22,947 nucleotides of DNA from Collinsella sp. (GCA_019414045.1 DXMW01000010.1:1-22947), one strand, 5' to 3'; shown: positions 1 to 7,448, counted from the stretch's first letter. Numbers and translations: made by a program. Notes: generated from the sequence alone by a model not told the origin.

Positions 1-76
1 ATCACCGTAATGGCCGAGTAGTCAAACGCCCTGCCCCCTTCACTACCCCCCCCCGACGAGTGCGTAATTCTGTATC

Positions 77-105
77 TTGTTATGTACGGAATAGTTCCGT
101 ACAAT
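77..105 (+). promoter_or_regulatory. Candidate promoter of the toxin-antitoxin operon
   Basis: A -35-like TTGTTA lies at 77-82 and a -10-like TACAAT at 100-105, separated by 17 bp. The element overlaps the palindrome at 83-103, as expected for an autorepressed toxin-antitoxin promoter. The predicted transcription start (about 112) would fall at or inside the AAGGAGG ribosome binding site at 112-118, leaving a very short leader. The real start may therefore differ by a few bases. Confidence 0.5.
83..103. promoter_or_regulatory. Perfect palindromic operator candidate (9-bp arms)
   Basis: The arms TGTACGGAA and TTCCGTACA are exact reverse complements around a 3-bp TAG spacer. The site covers the spacer and -10 of the candidate promoter, and the antitoxin ATG lies 23 bp further on. 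DUF1778/ribbon-helix-helix antitoxins typically repress their own operon by binding such palindromes, so this is the likely TacA-type operator. The palindrome is seen directly; binding is inferred. Confidence 0.65.
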
Positions 106-125
106 GATGCAAAGGAGGTTTTACC

Positions 126-392
126 ATGCCAACGATTGAGAAACAGCGCCGTATGGATCTAAGGCTGACCGAGCGTCAACGCCTTACTTACGAGCGCGCC
201 GCGGCCTTGCGCGGGCAAACTCTCACCCAATGGGCCACGGCTCACCTTGACGAGAGCTCCGCACGTGACATCGCCGAGGCGTCAACAACCTATCTTTCTC
301 CTGATGGTTTTGATGCATTTTGCGAAATGCTCGACTCACCCATGCCCCAAGCCGCAAAAGCGTTGCTCGACCGTAAAGCGATTTGGGAATGA
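126..392 (+). CDS. DUF1778 (TacA-like) ribbon-helix-helix antitoxin
   Basis: This 88-residue protein has the pattern of DUF1778 antitoxins. A basic, beta-strand-like N-terminus (KQRRMDLRLTERQRLTYERAA) is followed by a helix with LRGQTLTQWATAHL, then a C-terminal tail (LSPDGFDAFCEMLDSP ending in LLDRKAIWE) of the kind that wraps and neutralises the partner acetyltransferase. The N-terminal half should dimerise and bind DNA, probably the palindrome just upstream. The start is fixed by an AAGGAGG ribosome binding site 7 bases before the ATG. The stop codon overlaps the toxin start by 4 bp (ATGA), implying translational coupling. The length is normal for the family. Known for the family: co-repression with the toxin; not shown here. 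Confidence 0.88.
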   Translation: MPTIEKQRRMDLRLTERQRLTYERAAALRGQTLTQWATAHLDESSARDIAEASTTYLSPDGFDAFCEMLDSPMPQAAKALLDRKAIWE

Positions 393-862
393 GCACGTTT
401 ACCAAGCCCGTTCAACTCCCCGTTGGTCAAGGCATCGAGGCTTTCCACTGCGGTAATACCCTTGTAGACGGATGGGCTAAAAACAGATCAGCCTCGGCGC
501 GAAGAAGAGGGTCGGCGGTTATATACGCATCGTATTACGACGGCGCAGTCGCCGGGTTCTATACGCTATGTACGCACTCCGTAGCTCGCGAAAATGTTGA
601 CGGAGGATGGTTCGTTCGGAACTCCCCCTCCCAAGTTCCCGCAGTGTTGCTTGGAATGATGGGGGTTGATGAGAAATTCAAGGGGCTTGGTCTGGGAGCA
701 TCGTTGCTCAAAGATGCCATCGAAAACGCCTTAAAAATTTCTGCCCTAGCGGGAGCGCGAGCTTTGGTTGTCGATCCAGTAGATGATGAGGCGGCAGCGT
801 TCTATGCGCATTTCGGCTTTGCAGCCCTACCCGGCACCAACCGAATGGCGTTGAAACTCTAG
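389..862 (+). CDS. GNAT-fold acetyltransferase toxin (TacT-like)
   Basis: This 157-residue GNAT protein is encoded directly behind the DUF1778 antitoxin. TacT-family toxins acetylate the amino group of charged aminoacyl-tRNA and block translation. The family pattern is visible: VPAVLLGMMGVDEKFKGLGLG around residues 83-103, with the acetyl-CoA pyrophosphate loop KGLGLG at 98-103, a C-terminal AAAFYAHFGF with the expected catalytic Tyr near residue 139, and a hydrophobic end. An upstream in-frame TTG at 383 is possible. The ATG at 389 is preferred because it overlaps the antitoxin stop (ATGA), has no separate strong ribosome binding site, and so fits coupled translation that keeps toxin below antitoxin. 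No truncation is visible, so the toxin is probably active. The target tRNA cannot be predicted. Confidence 0.88.
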   Translation: MSTFTKPVQLPVGQGIEAFHCGNTLVDGWAKNRSASARRRGSAVIYASYYDGAVAGFYTLCTHSVARENVDGGWFVRNSPSQVPAVLLGMMGVDEKFKGLGLGASLLKDAIENALKISALAGARALVVDPVDDEAAAFYAHFGFAALPGTNRMALKL

Positions 863-901
863 ACCGCCAGCAGCATCTCCTCCAGCTCCCAGTATGTCTT
901 A

Positions 902-945
902 AGTTACCCTACAGATAATGACTATTGCCAAAATGTAGGGTAACT
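902..945. repeat. Perfect 12-bp inverted repeat between convergent genes
   Basis: The arms AGTTACCCTACA (902-913) and TGTAGGGTAACT (934-945) are exact reverse complements around a 20-nt spacer. The repeat lies between the end of the GNAT toxin (+) and the end of the metallophosphoesterase operon (-). It could act as a bidirectional transcription terminator, but neither side has a clear U-tract. The long loop and arm sequence are also compatible with a paired protein-binding site or the remnant of a small mobile element. Confidence 0.6.
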
Positions 946-983
946 ACCCAAGGCATCATACGAAGAGCTCGCTATGCCTGCCC

Positions 984-1709
984 CTACGCAACGTCCCAGG
1001 GCTGGAGCTCGCCGCCCAGGCGAACGATGCAGTCGTAGAGCACGGTGTGGCGCTCGGCCGGGTTGGCATCCCGATGAAAATGCCCGTAGTACCAGCGCTT
1101 GTAGTCCAAGCGATCTTCCAGCTCGTCGAAAAATGCCGTAAGCCGATCGACAGCTGGATAATTCCAGCCAGGTGCCGGATAGAGCGTGGGCGAGAGCATG
1201 CGCGTGGAGCAGGTGTGGGTGATCACGTAGTCGACCTTCCAGCCCACGCTATCGAGCTTTGCCCGCGCCTCCTCAAAGTTGCGCTCGCCCGGCAGCTCCT
1301 GCGGCCACCAGCTGGAATACGGGATGCGGTATTCCTTGTCCACACTCGTGGCGCCGCCCATGGTAAAGACCGTTGAGCCGTCGAGTTCAAAAACCTCGCC
1401 GCGCGTCAGGCGCCGTATAGGCGAGGTGTCCGACAGGCGTTGCGTCAGTCCACCGTGCCACAACTCCAGAGGGCGCTCCGCCCAATGGTCGTAGCGTTCG
1501 TGGTTGCCGTCGACGAACAGCACGGTATAGGGGCGCGACTCCAGCCAGGCGATATCGGCGCATTCCTCGGCAGAAAAATCCCACGGAAAGCCAAAGTCTC
1601 CCGCGATAATCAGATAGTCGTCGCTCGTCAGACTATCCCCAAGCTCCCAGTCGCGGAGCTTTTGCATGTCGATGCCACCGTGGACATCACCCGTCACATA
1701 AACCGTCAT
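984..1709 (-). CDS. Calcineurin-like metallophosphoesterase (paralogue A)
   Basis: This 241-residue cytoplasmic metallophosphoesterase shows the complete metal-binding signature: GDVHG (Asp8, His10), GDFG (Asp38), GNHE (Asn69, His70), THTC (His165) and GHFH (His210, His212). The family uses two metal ions to hydrolyse phosphomono- or diesters; the substrate cannot be told from sequence. It is the last gene of a three-gene minus-strand operon. Its ATG overlaps the stop of the preceding phosphoesterase by 4 bp (ATGA), indicating translational coupling. It is a clear paralogue of the gene at 2393-3109, sharing the same spacing of motifs, GGL, RGEVF, MGGA, WWPEE/QE, VGWKVDYV and RLDY. No signal peptide or membrane segment is present. 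Confidence 0.88.
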   Translation of the reverse strand: MTVYVTGDVHGGIDMQKLRDWELGDSLTSDDYLIIAGDFGFPWDFSAEECADIAWLESRPYTVLFVDGNHERYDHWAERPLELWHGGLTQRLSDTSPIRRLTRGEVFELDGSTVFTMGGATSVDKEYRIPYSSWWPQELPGERNFEEARAKLDSVGWKVDYVITHTCSTRMLSPTLYPAPGWNYPAVDRLTAFFDELEDRLDYKRWYYGHFHRDANPAERHTVLYDCIVRLGGELQPWDVA

Positions 1710-2344
1710 CGGATCACCACTTCCCTCTTATAGGCTTCGAGATCGTGCTCGATCTGCTCGTCGCCCGTGGCGTTGACCCACCACGGCCATTTAACGCAAC
1801 ACGCCGGCTCGTCGACCTGCGCAAACCACGACTTGAGCTCCTCCAGGCTCACCGGGGCGTAGCCGTTGGCGTCCACGCCCACGTCATAGCGCAGCAGCCC
1901 CTGCCTAAGGTTGAACGTGTTGTACGCGCCGCCGCAGCTGTGGATATGTCCGTGAAGATGCCAGCCGCCGTGCGACATGCCTTGCCAGTCGACCATGGGA
2001 TAGTGGCTCAGCACGATTTTTTGGCGGTCGATCTTGAGCACACAAATGGGCGGCTCGACGATAAAAGCATCCGCCACCGCAGGCTGCGTCCAGTCTTTGT
2101 CGTGGTTGCCAGGCAGCAGATGGACGTGCTTGCATGCAATGCTCTTACGCAGCTCGTAGGCGTCTTGCACCGTCATCTTAAAGCTGAAGTCGCCCAGAAT
2201 ATAAAGCTCGTCGTCCAAAGCGACCTTGCTATTAATGTTGGCGACCATGGCGTCGTTCATCTGCGCACCAGTCGACCAAGGCCTGTCGGCGAGCCGCAGC
2301 ATGTTCTCGTGTCCAAAGTGGGTATCGCTGGTAAACCAGATCAT
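1706..2344 (-). CDS. Calcineurin-like metallophosphoesterase (SDTHFGH type)
   Basis: This 212-residue metallophosphoesterase is of a different subtype from its two neighbours. It begins MIWFTSDTHFGHENM, with metal ligands Asp7 and His9, then GDFSF (Asp52), PGNHD (Asn80, His81), LSHYP (His114) and HGHIH (131-135). All conserved ligands are present, so it should be catalytically competent. The family includes YfcE-like and phage-type phosphodiesterases; the substrate is unknown. An AGGAGG ribosome binding site lies 6 bases before the ATG, fixing the start. It is the middle gene of the operon: 48 bp after paralogue B and overlapping paralogue A by 4 bp. A long opposite-strand reading frame covering this region is a codon-bias shadow. 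Confidence 0.88.
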   Translation of the reverse strand: MIWFTSDTHFGHENMLRLADRPWSTGAQMNDAMVANINSKVALDDELYILGDFSFKMTVQDAYELRKSIACKHVHLLPGNHDKDWTQPAVADAFIVEPPICVLKIDRQKIVLSHYPMVDWQGMSHGGWHLHGHIHSCGGAYNTFNLRQGLLRYDVGVDANGYAPVSLEELKSWFAQVDEPACCVKWPWWVNATGDEQIEHDLEAYKREVVIR

Positions 2345-2392
2345 GGGAACCTCCTAACGCTGTTGCCCAGAATTTCCACTCGCCGCCCCACC

Positions 2393-3109
2393 CTACTCAT
2401 CGGTGCATCGCGCCTCAATCGGCACGATATCTTGGTAGATCAGGCGATGCTTGTCGTCGCGCCATTCATCGTCATGGTAATGGCCAAAGAACCAGGTGCG
2501 GTAGTCGAGTCGCCCGTCGAGCTCGCCCAAAAAGGCCTGCAGCGAATCGTCGTAGAACTCGCGATTGCACTCCATGCACAGCTCGTCTGCCAAATCGACC
2601 GGCGCCTCGTGAGTCACAACATAGTCGACCTTCCAGCCCACACGATCGAGCGAGGCGCGACAGTATTCCATCTCGCTCTCACTCGGCATTTCCTCGGGCC
2701 ACCACGTCTTTCCCTCCCGGCGCCACTGTTTGTCATGGCTCGCGGCGCCACCCATGGCGAGCACCGTGTTCCCCGCGATGTCGAACACCTCTCCGCGCAT
2801 CAGGTGCAGCACATGCGGGCGAGCCTCGTGAACGAGGCCCCCGTTCCACTCTCGGATCGGCAGCCCCGCCAGCAGATGATAGTTCTCGTGATTGCCGTCG
2901 ACAAAACACGTAGTCCAGGGCTTGGACTCAAACCAGTCGAGCCAGTATTTGTCGGTGTTTGAGCCACTCCATATAAAGCCAAAGTCGCCGGCAACGATCA
3001 CCACGTCATCGCGCGTCAGCGTACGGCCCAATGGCCAAACGCGCGACGAGAAGCGGCTCGCCCCGTACTCGGCAACACCGTGAACGTCTCCGGTAACGAA
3101 AATGGACAT
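2393..3109 (-). CDS. Calcineurin-like metallophosphoesterase (paralogue B)
   Basis: This 238-residue metallophosphoesterase carries the full motif set: GDVHG (7-11), GDFGF (Asp42), DGNHE (71-75), VTHE (His167) and GHYH (209-212). It is the first gene of the three-gene minus-strand operon and a paralogue of the gene at 984-1709, which implies a local duplication. A GGAGG ribosome binding site lies about 10 bases before the ATG. The upstream 129 bp (3110-3238) should hold the promoter, but no strong -35/-10 pair stands out. The protein is probably cytoplasmic. Having two near-duplicates with conserved active sites suggests related but distinct substrates; this is inference. Confidence 0.87.
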   Translation of the reverse strand: MSIFVTGDVHGVAEYGASRFSSRVWPLGRTLTRDDVVIVAGDFGFIWSGSNTDKYWLDWFESKPWTTCFVDGNHENYHLLAGLPIREWNGGLVHEARPHVLHLMRGEVFDIAGNTVLAMGGAASHDKQWRREGKTWWPEEMPSESEMEYCRASLDRVGWKVDYVVTHEAPVDLADELCMECNREFYDDSLQAFLGELDGRLDYRTWFFGHYHDDEWRDDKHRLIYQDIVPIEARCTDE

Positions 3110-3211
3110 TAAGCGGCACCTCCGCGCTGTGCGACTCTAGACAAATCGATGGCAGAAATTGCGGATCAGCCCCGGCATCCGCACCCCTTAGGGCTTACCC
3201 CTCGTTCTTCC

Positions 3212-3240
3212 ATCCAAACGGATCAAACACCCAAAAAACT
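3212..3240. repeat. Direct repeat copy 1 (shared 3'-end motif)
   Basis: A 29-bp sequence beginning ATCCAAACGGATCAAACACC recurs at 22653-22680 with one single-base indel and two mismatches. Each copy abuts the stop codon of a minus-strand gene (3239 and 22680) and has the same orientation. It contains a short dyad ATCC-AAAC-GGAT. It may be a dispersed intergenic or terminator-associated repeat of this genome, or a pair of boundaries around the intervening 19.4 kb. Confidence 0.65.
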
Positions 3241-3604
3241 AGATCGAGCACACTGTTGGCGGGCAGCATGTTGGGCAGGGCGTCTTGCCTCGCTTGAGTG
3301 CGGTTGCCAATGGCACGCTCGTTTTAATGGCGTTTCGGGACAAGTTTTTGCATCCCGCAGAACGGTGGTAAATCTTGCCGTTCTTGGTGACGGTTACCTT
3401 GATTTTTGAGGTATCCACACTGCGGGGCTCGATGGGCGCGGCCACCTCTTGACGAGCTGGCGCTGTTTTCCAAGGCTTGCCTCTCGAAAAACCAAAATCG
3501 CAGAATCGATTGATATAGCTGTCGAAACATCCATCGAACAGCAACCCCGTTGCCAGGCCCGCCATGAACCCACAGGCAATCGCAGCTTCTCCTCTGATTT
3601 GCAT
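3239..3604 (-). CDS. Small Cys/His-rich protein with N-terminal hydrophobic segment
   Basis: This 121-residue protein begins MQIRGEAAIACGFMAGLATG. The start is chosen by a GGAGG ribosome binding site 5 bases upstream; two in-frame ATGs 12 and 18 bases earlier overlap or precede that site and are less likely. Residues about 7-25 form a hydrophobic stretch that could be a membrane anchor or weak signal. A Pro/Ala-rich linker follows. The C-terminus has the pattern VTKNGKIYH (74-80), C85, PCPTC (109-113). This layout is common in a small family of extracytoplasmic Gram-positive proteins and resembles an Ada-type Cys-cluster metal site. The function is unknown. It sits just downstream of the terminator of the surface-protein gene, so it needs terminator read-through or a promoter not recognised here. 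Confidence 0.72.
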   Translation of the reverse strand: MQIRGEAAIACGFMAGLATGLLFDGCFDSYINRFCDFGFSRGKPWKTAPARQEVAAPIEPRSVDTSKIKVTVTKNGKIYHRSAGCKNLSRNAIKTSVPLATALKRGKTPCPTCCPPTVCSI

Positions 3605-3620
3605 ATGTCCCTCCATAATC

Positions 3621-3633
3621 AATCTCGAAGATT
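3621..3633. repeat. Short dyad in the leader of the small Cys/His-rich gene
   Basis: The arms AATCT and AGATT flank a CGA spacer (5-bp perfect inverted repeat). It lies between the intrinsic terminator at 3634-3678 and the ribosome binding site of the gene at 3239-3604. It could be a minor leader hairpin or protein site. It is short, so chance is possible. Confidence 0.3.
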
Positions 3634-3678
3634 AAAAACGGCGCGCGCCGCAGGGCCTATCCCTTGCGGCGCGCGCCG
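3634..3678 (-). terminator. Strong intrinsic terminator of the surface-protein gene
   Basis: The arms CGGCGCGCGCCGCAGGG (3639-3655) and CCCTTGCGGCGCGCGCCG (3661-3678) pair almost completely, with one extra base, around a 5-nt loop. On the minus strand the hairpin is followed directly by TTTTTAAT. It lies 25 bp after the stop of the coiled-coil/CAP surface-protein gene and fits a classic rho-independent terminator for it. Confidence 0.9.
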
Positions 3679-3702
3679 AAAATGATCCGTTTTCCTCCGT
3701 CC

Positions 3703-6700
3703 CTAACGGATCAGCTGGCGGCGCTTATCGGACAGGAATACGCCGGCGGCCACCAGGACCGTGCCGCCGATCACGAAGGTCTCACCCAGCAGCTCGGACG
3801 CATCGCCCGTGGCGGGCATCGCCGTCTGCCAAGTCGTGGCCTCGGTCTTTGCCTCCGCATGCTTGGCCTGGTACGTCACTTGCGTGACGGGCTGGGTCTG
3901 CTCGCCGTTTCCGCGGTCGGCGGCCTCTTGGCGAGCGATCTCGGCGTTAAGCTCGGCAATAGCCTGGTCGAGCTCGACCTTGGCGGCGGTGTAGTTGGCG
4001 AGCGCCTCCAAGTATGCCGGCGCCACGGCATCCGTCGCAGCCACGGCGTCATCGAGTTCGGCCTTGGCGGTCGCGGCACGCTCGGCGGCATCGTGGGCCG
4101 CAGCGATCTTGGCGTTAAGTACCTCGTCCGCATCGTCAGTGCTGCCGTTGACAATGGCTTTGGCAATATTGATTCTGCGCAGGCGGGCAACCGCGGCGGC
4201 AGAGGCGTCGCGCGCGACAGTCGCATCCACCACGGCATCGTCAGCCTCCACCACGTCATACTCGGCATCGCTCACGGCCATCGCCGCTGCATCGAGCGCG
4301 GCATCGGCAGTCGCTTTGTCCCCAGTGGCCTTGGCAAGTGCTGCGGCGGCATTCTTAAGCTGAGAGGCGCGGGCGGCAGCTGCATCAGATTTTGCCTGAG
4401 CCGTTGCCACGACGGCGTCGGCATCGCTTGCAGCCCGCTGCGCCATATCGAGCTCCACCTGAGTGGCAGCAGCATCGATGCCTGCCTGATCGGCATCGCC
4501 TTGGGTGGCAAGAAGTTCGGCCTCCGCCTCGCGCTGATTGGCACGCGCGCTTTCGAGTGCAGACGACGCCGCATCAAACGCACGCTGAGCAGCGGCGATA
4601 TCGGCTGAGTACGCCGCTAGCTCATCCTGGGCCGCGGCAAGTGCATCCCGTTTGTCGCCAACACCGGCACGAGCGGCGTCCAGTGCGCGCTTGGCAGCAG
4701 CCACCTTGCCCTTGGCAATGTCGAGCTCGCCAGACTTGGCGGCCACGGCGTCCTGCGCTGCCGCAACAGCGGCGTTGGCAGCGCTCAAATCGGCGCGGGC
4801 ATCGCTGACGGCACGCGCGGCGGCGTCAGCTGCAGCCTGCTTTTGCGCCACGGCAGCCTGGGCCTCCGAGGCCTTGGTTGCCGCGACATCAACGTTAGCG
4901 GCAGCGCGCTCAACCTGGGTTTGCTTTGCTGCAACGGCCTGCGATGCTGCACTCACCTTGCTGCCGGCATCGTCGGCAACGCCCTGCGCCACAGCAAGCT
5001 CCTTGCGTGCCGCATCCACGCCCTGCTCGGGATTTGCCAACGAGTCACACCACGCATTCAACGCAGCCTCATACTCTGCAACCGTCATCGGATTGAGGTT
5101 ATACGGCTTATACCATTGACCAGAATATACAAATGTTTGCGCCTGTGTACTCCCGTACAGCGTCTCTCGCATGCAAACGCCCATGCCCGTCACGGTGTAA
5201 TCGGGGTTGATCACGTTGATGTAATGTCCGACCGAAGGGTTTGGTCCACCGTGCAGTGCGGCGTAGTTATCAATCTGGGAGCTATGCGCTGTATAGAAAT
5301 CGTAAGCGGCCTTTCCCGTAAGGCCCGACGCGCCCAGCGAGGCGGCGGCAGCATCAAAGATGGCCTTCTCCTGATCGACCCACTGCTTAAACGGATTGCT
5401 TCCGTAGTTCCACGCCACATTCTCGCCCACGTTAAACTGCTGAGCGTGCGCGACCTTCGTATCGGAGAAGTTCGCGTCGGCGATGGCGGTCGCCATCATG
5501 GCATATGTCACCTTGAGCTCGCCTAGGCCAACGCTTGCGCGATACTCGTTGCACGCTTTGAGCCACACAACCGCCTGCTTCATATTGGTCAGGCTCGTCG
5601 CGTCGACTTCCTCGCCCACCTTGTTGTAGCCAGCGAGTTTGCAGTTGAGGATGATATCCGCCGCATCGTCGGCACCCACACTCTTAAAGAATGCGATGGC
5701 ACCCTGGCGGTAGTTCTCCGCCGATGCATTCGCCGTTGCCTGAGCGGCATCGAGCTTTGCCTGGGCCTGAGCCACAGCCTGGTCGGCCTGCTGCTTTTGG
5801 GCCTTCGCCTGATCGAGCGCCTTGTCGGCAGCGTCTTTCTCGTCCTTGGCCGCCGAAAGCTTGGCCTGGGCATCGGCCAGCTCCGTGAGCGCACTGGCAT
5901 GATCGGTCTTGGCCTGGTCAAGAGCGGCGTCGGCAGCGGTCTTGGCAGCAGCGGCGGCATCCAGCTTTGACTGGGCATCGGCAGCGGCCTGCTGCTGATC
6001 GGCAACTGCCTGCTGAGCAGTCTGAACCTCGCCCTCGGCGGCGGCAACGTCCTGCTCAGCGGCAGCAAGCTCGCTCTCGCACTTCGACTGCGCGGCCTTG
6101 GCGGCCGTCAGCGCTTCGGACGCAGCAGCCACCTTTGCCTTGGCGGCCTCGTACTCCGGGCCCGCGGCGCCCTGCTCGGCTCGATCCAGATCGGCCTTGG
6201 CCGCGTCATAGCTCGTCTGCGCGGCATCCACGTCCGCATCTGCCGCGGCCTTTGCCTGCTGAGCTGCCGAAAGCTTGCCCTGCGCGTCCTGCCGCTTGGC
6301 AGCGGCGGCAGTGGCAGCGTCTTGAGCATCCGAGAGCTTGGCCTGCGCATCAACGACCTGCTGCTTCGCCTGTTCCAGGTCACTCGCAGCCTGCCCTGCG
6401 GCAGCCTGGGCGGCAGCTACAGCCTCGGGCGTAGCATCGGATGCAGCAGCCTGTGCGGCCTCAAGCGCAGACTGGGCATCACGGGATGCCCTCTGGGCAG
6501 CAGTCAGGGCTTCATCCTTGTCCGCCAGCTCCTTCTTGGCAGCATCGAGCGCAGCCTGAGCGTCCTCAAACGCCTTGACATCCTGATCGGCCTTGTCCTG
6601 CGCAGCGCCCAGCTGCTTTTCCAGCTCGGCCGAAGCAGCGGAGGCCGCGCTATCGCTCGCACCGCGGGCCGCGTCATAGGCGCCCCGCGCCTGCTGCTGG

Positions 6701-7053
6701 TTGACGGCGGCAGCATCGTAGGGAGCGGCAGCCGCTTCCAGATCGGCCTTGGCGGTAGCAGCTTTAGCGCGCGCCGCATCAACTGCAGCCTGCAGGTCGG
6801 CGACCTTTTGCGCTGCAGACACGGCACCCGCGCCAGTACCGGCGGCCGCAGTACTCGTCAGCGGCGACATCACCGCAGCCGTTGCACCCGTGGCGCCAAC
6901 GCCATCCGCATCCTGTGCCACCGCGACCAGGGGCGACAGCATCGAGCCGCCCGTCATGGCAATCGTCGCCGCAGCAACCGTCACCACGCGTCCAGCCGCC
7001 TTGGCCTTACCCAAAGCCTTGCCGTCCATGTCCTTGTTCATATTCTTGCTCAT
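3703..7053 (-). CDS. Sortase-anchored coiled-coil surface protein with CAP/SCP domain
   Basis: This 1116-residue secreted protein starts at the ATG at 7053, supported by a GGAAGGA ribosome binding site; an upstream in-frame extension of 43 codons has no such support. The N-terminus (MSKNMNKDMDGKALGKAKAA, then a hydrophobic VVTVAAATIAMTGG segment ending near AVAQDA) is a signal peptide of about 45-50 residues. Two long Ala/Gln/Lys/Asp heptad regions (about 60-450 and 670-1060) should form rod-like coiled coils. Between them lies a CAP/SCP (PR1-like) domain (about 455-665), with LKACNEYRASVGLGEL, GENVAWNYG and GHYINVINPDYTVTGMGVC. The C-terminus has MPATGD (1079-1084), a hydrophobic stretch and KRRQLIR, a sortase signal. 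It is probably displayed on the cell wall, and an adhesion or host-interaction role is inferred. Confidence 0.9.
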   Translation of the reverse strand: MSKNMNKDMDGKALGKAKAAGRVVTVAAATIAMTGGSMLSPLVAVAQDADGVGATGATAAVMSPLTSTAAAGTGAGAVSAAQKVADLQAAVDAARAKAATAKADLEAAAAPYDAAAVNQQQARGAYDAARGASDSAASAASAELEKQLGAAQDKADQDVKAFEDAQAALDAAKKELADKDEALTAAQRASRDAQSALEAAQAAASDATPEAVAAAQAAAGQAASDLEQAKQQVVDAQAKLSDAQDAATAAAAKRQDAQGKLSAAQQAKAAADADVDAAQTSYDAAKADLDRAEQGAAGPEYEAAKAKVAAASEALTAAKAAQSKCESELAAAEQDVAAAEGEVQTAQQAVADQQQAAADAQSKLDAAAAAKTAADAALDQAKTDHASALTELADAQAKLSAAKDEKDAADKALDQAKAQKQQADQAVAQAQAKLDAAQATANASAENYRQGAIAFFKSVGADDAADIILNCKLAGYNKVGEEVDATSLTNMKQAVVWLKACNEYRASVGLGELKVTYAMMATAIADANFSDTKVAHAQQFNVGENVAWNYGSNPFKQWVDQEKAIFDAAAASLGASGLTGKAAYDFYTAHSSQIDNYAALHGGPNPSVGHYINVINPDYTVTGMGVCMRETLYGSTQAQTFVYSGQWYKPYNLNPMTVAEYEAALNAWCDSLANPEQGVDAARKELAVAQGVADDAGSKVSAASQAVAAKQTQVERAAANVDVAATKASEAQAAVAQKQAAADAAARAVSDARADLSAANAAVAAAQDAVAAKSGELDIAKGKVAAAKRALDAARAGVGDKRDALAAAQDELAAYSADIAAAQRAFDAASSALESARANQREAEAELLATQGDADQAGIDAAATQVELDMAQRAASDADAVVATAQAKSDAAAARASQLKNAAAALAKATGDKATADAALDAAAMAVSDAEYDVVEADDAVVDATVARDASAAAVARLRRINIAKAIVNGSTDDADEVLNAKIAAAHDAAERAATAKAELDDAVAATDAVAPAYLEALANYTAAKVELDQAIAELNAEIARQEAADRGNGEQTQPVTQVTYQAKHAEAKTEATTWQTAMPATGDASELLGETFVIGGTVLVAAGVFLSDKRRQLIR

Positions 7054-7109
7054 TGTCGATTCCTTCCCACGGTGAGCCGTTGTTTGACACAGATAGTCGA
7101 TCCAACTTG

Positions 7110-7136
7110 CCCCATTAAAAAGAGGTGATAACGGGG
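7110..7136. repeat. Imperfect hairpin after the small hypothetical gene
   Basis: The arms CCCCATTA (7110-7117) and TAACGGGG (7129-7136) pair at 7 of 8 positions around an 11-nt loop. The hairpin begins just past the stop of the gene ending at 7140 and lies 57 bp before the surface-protein start. There is no U-tract after the stem, so it would be at most a weak terminator or a leader structure for the surface-protein gene. Confidence 0.4.
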
Positions 7137-7139
7137 TAA

Positions 7140-7370
7140 TTAAATTGAGCGATTTGAATCGCGGCGAACCTGGCATTCGCAAAAGCCAAACTCATAGTTC
7201 CGCTCGCGCTCAATCTCATCCAAATACTCGAGATCTTCGCCACTTGGCGCCTCTTCACCTAGGCATACAGGCCAGTTCTCTGTGCGAGAACGGTCAGTAC
7301 GGCCATAAATGGTCTCGAGATTAATGAAATCGATATTGCCGTTGTTAAAGGAGAAATTGCTGGTGCTCAT
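7140..7370 (-). CDS. Small acidic hypothetical protein
   Basis: This 76-residue frame begins MSTSNFSFNNGNIDFINLET and ends CECQVRRDSNRSI. I do not recognise the family. It is hydrophilic and acidic, with a Glu-rich middle (GEEAPSGEDLEYLDEIERE) and three Cys in the last half. No signal peptide or membrane segment is present. An earlier in-frame ATG at 7430 would add 20 residues (MGSLKEAKHS...) but has no ribosome binding site; the chosen ATG has only a weak GGGA about 9 bases upstream. A good sigma-70-type promoter on this strand at 7449-7477 supports expression. The gene precedes the surface-protein gene by 87 bp and may be cotranscribed. It could be a spurious frame, so confidence is moderate. 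Confidence 0.45.
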   Translation of the reverse strand: MSTSNFSFNNGNIDFINLETIYGRTDRSRTENWPVCLGEEAPSGEDLEYLDEIERERNYEFGFCECQVRRDSNRSI

Positions 7371-7448
7371 GCTCAAGTCCCGTCCACATAAACTCAAATT
7401 GCTGTGCTTGGCCTCTTTTAGAGACCCCATCTCATACGCTATGACTGT

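Larger units (their letters stand above)
1..125. other. Left-edge noncoding stretch upstream of the toxin-antitoxin pair
   Basis: There is no convincing gene here. The first codons on the plus strand run into a TAG at 19-21, which could be the last residues of a gene entering from the left, but this is too short to support. A run of nine C residues occupies 46-54. The promoter and palindrome of the downstream operon fill 77-105. Confidence 0.4.

Noticed and set aside
46..54. Run of nine C residues as a phase-variation tract for the toxin-antitoxin promoter.
   Set aside because: It lies upstream of the candidate -35 and outside any coding frame. One short run is not enough evidence for switching.
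1745..2962. Long 405-codon plus-strand open frame opposite the metallophosphoesterases.
   Set aside because: It lies antisense to two genes with complete catalytic motifs, has no ribosome binding site or recognisable domain, and is explained by GC-rich codon bias.
3664..4608. Long plus-strand open frames opposite the coiled-coil surface protein (also 4843-5526 and 6322-7128).
   Set aside because: Low-complexity Ala-rich coding on the minus strand leaves few stops on the other strand. The shadows are Arg/Gly/Leu-rich with no domain.
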